Assembly (NCBI GenBank): GCA_034003955.1
Contig: JAVEXO010000007.1
Span: 1-64,000 of the forward strand
Reading direction: 5' to 3'
Length of the DNA stretch: 64,000 nt
DNA from: SZUA-370 sp034003955
GTDB taxonomy: Bacteria; Spirochaetota; Spirochaetia; Treponematales; UBA12059
The notes beneath the pieces are model-generated. The model ran no database searches. It saw only the letters and a program-made list of their open reading frames with translations, and was not told the origin of the DNA. Both the position numbers and the translations under genes were made by a program. Positions 62,549 to 64,000 of the stretch are shown here, one piece after another (positions within the stretch are counted from its first letter, which is position 1; each line of letters begins with the position of its first letter).

Positions 62549-63100
62549 ATGAAACGCATAGTCTTGGTGTGCATCTTTTCACTCGTCGCAATAGGAGCAA
62601 GCTTTGCTCAGCCCACAACGGGCTTCGCTCAACAACCAGCTGTCGTCACGGCTGCCGGCCAGAGTGCCGATTTTGAGATGATAAAGGTGCTCCTCACCCG
62701 CAGCAAGATAGAGTATACGGCCGACACCCTCATGAAGCCTGAGAGCCTCGGCGCCGCTTCAAAGACACTGATACTCGTGTCAGGGGCCAGCACCAAGGGC
62801 CTTGGTGCCGCCGGTATAAGCAGTGAAGCAGAGGGTGCCAGGATTTCCTCTTTGATAAAGCGTGCAAAGTCTCTTGGCATGAAGATAATCACCGTCCATG
62901 TCGGTGGTGGTGCCAGGCGCGGAGTGATATCCGATGCTCTCATAGAGATATGCATGGCTGGTTCAGACTATGCCATAGTCGTGGCCGATGGTGACACCGA
63001 TGGTTTCTTCACGAAGCTTGCCAATGCTTCCAACATAGGACTCACGAAGGTAGACAGAATTTCAGCCGTGGGTAAGCCTCTAGCCGCAAGCTTTAAATAA
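62549..63100 (+). CDS. Secreted DUF6305-like protein
   Basis: 183 residues from the ATG at 62549 (AAGGAG just upstream); the longer frame to 62474 is rejected. A signal peptide (1-20, cleavage near SFAQ) precedes a compact alpha/beta domain (VLTRSKIEYTADTLMKPESL, LILVSGASTKGLGAAGIS, IITVHVGGGARRG, GSDYAIVVADGDTD). It resembles DUF6305. It lies 5 bp before a zinc carboxypeptidase-like gene, suggesting joint function. Confidence 0.6.
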   Translation: MKRIVLVCIFSLVAIGASFAQPTTGFAQQPAVVTAAGQSADFEMIKVLLTRSKIEYTADTLMKPESLGAASKTLILVSGASTKGLGAAGISSEAEGARISSLIKRAKSLGMKIITVHVGGGARRGVISDALIEICMAGSDYAIVVADGDTDGFFTKLANASNIGLTKVDRISAVGKPLAASFK

Positions 63101-63105
63101 GCACT

Positions 63106-64000
63106 ATGAAAAGAATACATGCTTTAGTACTGACCTTATGTGCTGGTGTTGTACTGCTTACCGCACAACCCATAGCCCCTGGGGATGTTCATGGTCGCTA
63201 TACCATCAATCACGACTACAGACCCTCGTCATCACTTACCAAGACTGGATGGCTATCAGACTACTATCCTGCCCTGCTAGGCACGCCGGGTGACAGCAAG
63301 GTGTACTTCCTGGAAGGCAAGAAGCCGGGTGGCACACTGTTCATCGGTGGTGGAACACACGCAAACGAGATTGCAGGCATCATGGCCGCCGTCCTCTTTC
63401 TTGAGACGATACAAGTAGAGGCGGGCAGGGTCATCATTGTTCCGAACCTCAATAGTTCAGGCGTTAGCCATCTTGACAAGGAGCCGGATCAGCCAGAATT
63501 TACGACGCGCGGACCGGCATGGATAAGCCTCAAGACGCCGAGTGGTCAGCGCTACTTCAAGTATGGCTCCCGTTGCACCAACCTCGCCCATCAGGGCGTG
63601 GCCGATCCAGCAAAAGGTTACGTGCATCCTGATAGCAAGGAGGATCCTCTCCCACGTTGGGAATTCCGCAATCTTAACCGTGCCTACCCTGGCAAGACCG
63701 ATTCAGGCCTAACCCAGAAGGTAGCATTGGCTATCATGAATCTACTAAAGCAAGAGAGAGTCAATGTGGCCTTCGATTATCATGAGGCCGACTTAGGCGG
63801 GCGTCTGGCCAATATGATAGTGTCTCATCCCAAGAACATAGCCTTGGCGGCGGCAGCCGTCATGGATATTGAGCTTGATTTTGGCCTCGAACTAAAACTG
63901 GAGCCTTCTAATCTGGCATTCAGGGGCCTGTCTCACAGGGAGTGGGGTTCTGGAAGCGAGGCCATGAGCTTCCTTACCGAGTCTCCCCATCCCGGTATGG
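63106..64000 (+). CDS. Succinylglutamate desuccinylase/aspartoacylase-like (M14) protein, 3' truncated
   Basis: The ATG at 63106 opens a frame that stays open to the window edge (298 codons). A signal peptide (about 1-20, ending near TAQP) is followed by GGGTHANEIAGIMAAV, whose HxxE supplies two zinc ligands of the M14/AstE-AspA family, and later FNLNRAYPG-type RNLNRAYPGKTD and VAFDYHEADLGGR. It is an exported zinc hydrolase of amide bonds, substrate unknown. The end lies outside the window. Confidence 0.75.
   Translation, partial: MKRIHALVLTLCAGVVLLTAQPIAPGDVHGRYTINHDYRPSSSLTKTGWLSDYYPALLGTPGDSKVYFLEGKKPGGTLFIGGGTHANEIAGIMAAVLFLETIQVEAGRVIIVPNLNSSGVSHLDKEPDQPEFTTRGPAWISLKTPSGQRYFKYGSRCTNLAHQGVADPAKGYVHPDSKEDPLPRWEFRNLNRAYPGKTDSGLTQKVALAIMNLLKQERVNVAFDYHEADLGGRLANMIVSHPKNIALAAAAVMDIELDFGLELKLEPSNLAFRGLSHREWGSGSEAMSFLTESPHPGM

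Noticed and set aside
1..64000. tRNA, rRNA, CRISPR, prophage or complete IS elements
   Set aside because: None recognised by eye; a covariance-model scan would be needed to exclude small RNAs.

Overview
The window looks like a chromosome segment of a spirochaete of the Treponema/Spirochaetales type, with moderate GC (roughly 50% by eye). The evidence is two tandem FlaB-type core flagellins of about 285 residues followed by flaG, fliD and a PilZ gene, many envelope and motility proteins of spirochaetal character, and strong use of the ATA isoleucine codon. No rRNA, tRNA, CRISPR array, complete insertion sequence or prophage was recognised, so this is mostly core genome.

Layout. 1-6.9 kb (minus strand): flagellin cluster flaB-flaB-flaG-fliD, an unknown gene and a PilZ c-di-GMP protein, with a sigma-28 promoter and two CsrA-site-like leader hairpins. 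6.9-12.9 kb (plus): alpha/beta hydrolase, poly(A) polymerase/CCA-type nucleotidyltransferase, DUF4912 plus a GH57 glucan branching enzyme, YbaK, MtgA. 12.9-19.9 kb (minus): DUF188 protein, ManA, a JAMM-DinG helicase fusion, and a large secreted gluzincin with propeller-like and barrel-like parts. 20.2-27.1 kb (plus): an overlapping operon of envelope proteins (Glu/Leu-repeat membrane protein, two membrane proteins, LysM-M23, PEGA) ending in a ROK regulator. 27.2-30.8 kb: ExoIII, rhomboid, an internally deleted phoH remnant, zinc ribbon, Kbl. 30.9-35.4 kb (minus): TsaD, polysaccharide deacetylase, a group-2-like sigma factor whose start codon lies in a perfect 18-bp hairpin, a 40-residue protein, and a second LysM-M23 peptidase. 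35.4-39.7 kb (plus): LepB, class B PBP with PASTA, DUF115 protein. 39.8-43.3 kb: FMN-binding-like tandem protein, CBM48-like protein, aminotransferase, RlpA. 43.3-48 kb: type III ornithine/lysine decarboxylase, a second PilZ protein, TPR, GerMN, ArfB. 48.1-54.4 kb: glycine cleavage operon gcvT-H-PA-PB, then recQ. 54.4-60.2 kb (minus): a complete sufBCDSUT operon with codon use unlike its neighbours. 60.5-64 kb: a chemotaxis receptor, a DUF6305-like protein and a truncated zinc carboxypeptidase-like gene.

Themes. Motility and its second-messenger control (flagellins, FliD, two PilZ proteins, MCP, sigma-28 promoter, putative CsrA sites); wall growth and remodelling (MtgA, two M23 peptidases, PBP, RlpA, deacetylase); glycine/threonine catabolism (Kbl, GCV); glucan metabolism (GH57, DUF4912, CBM48). 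The most notable observations are RNA structures: the SD-in-loop, AUG-in-stem hairpin of the sigma gene and the paired flagellin leader hairpins. All assignments come from reading sequence; no database search was run.
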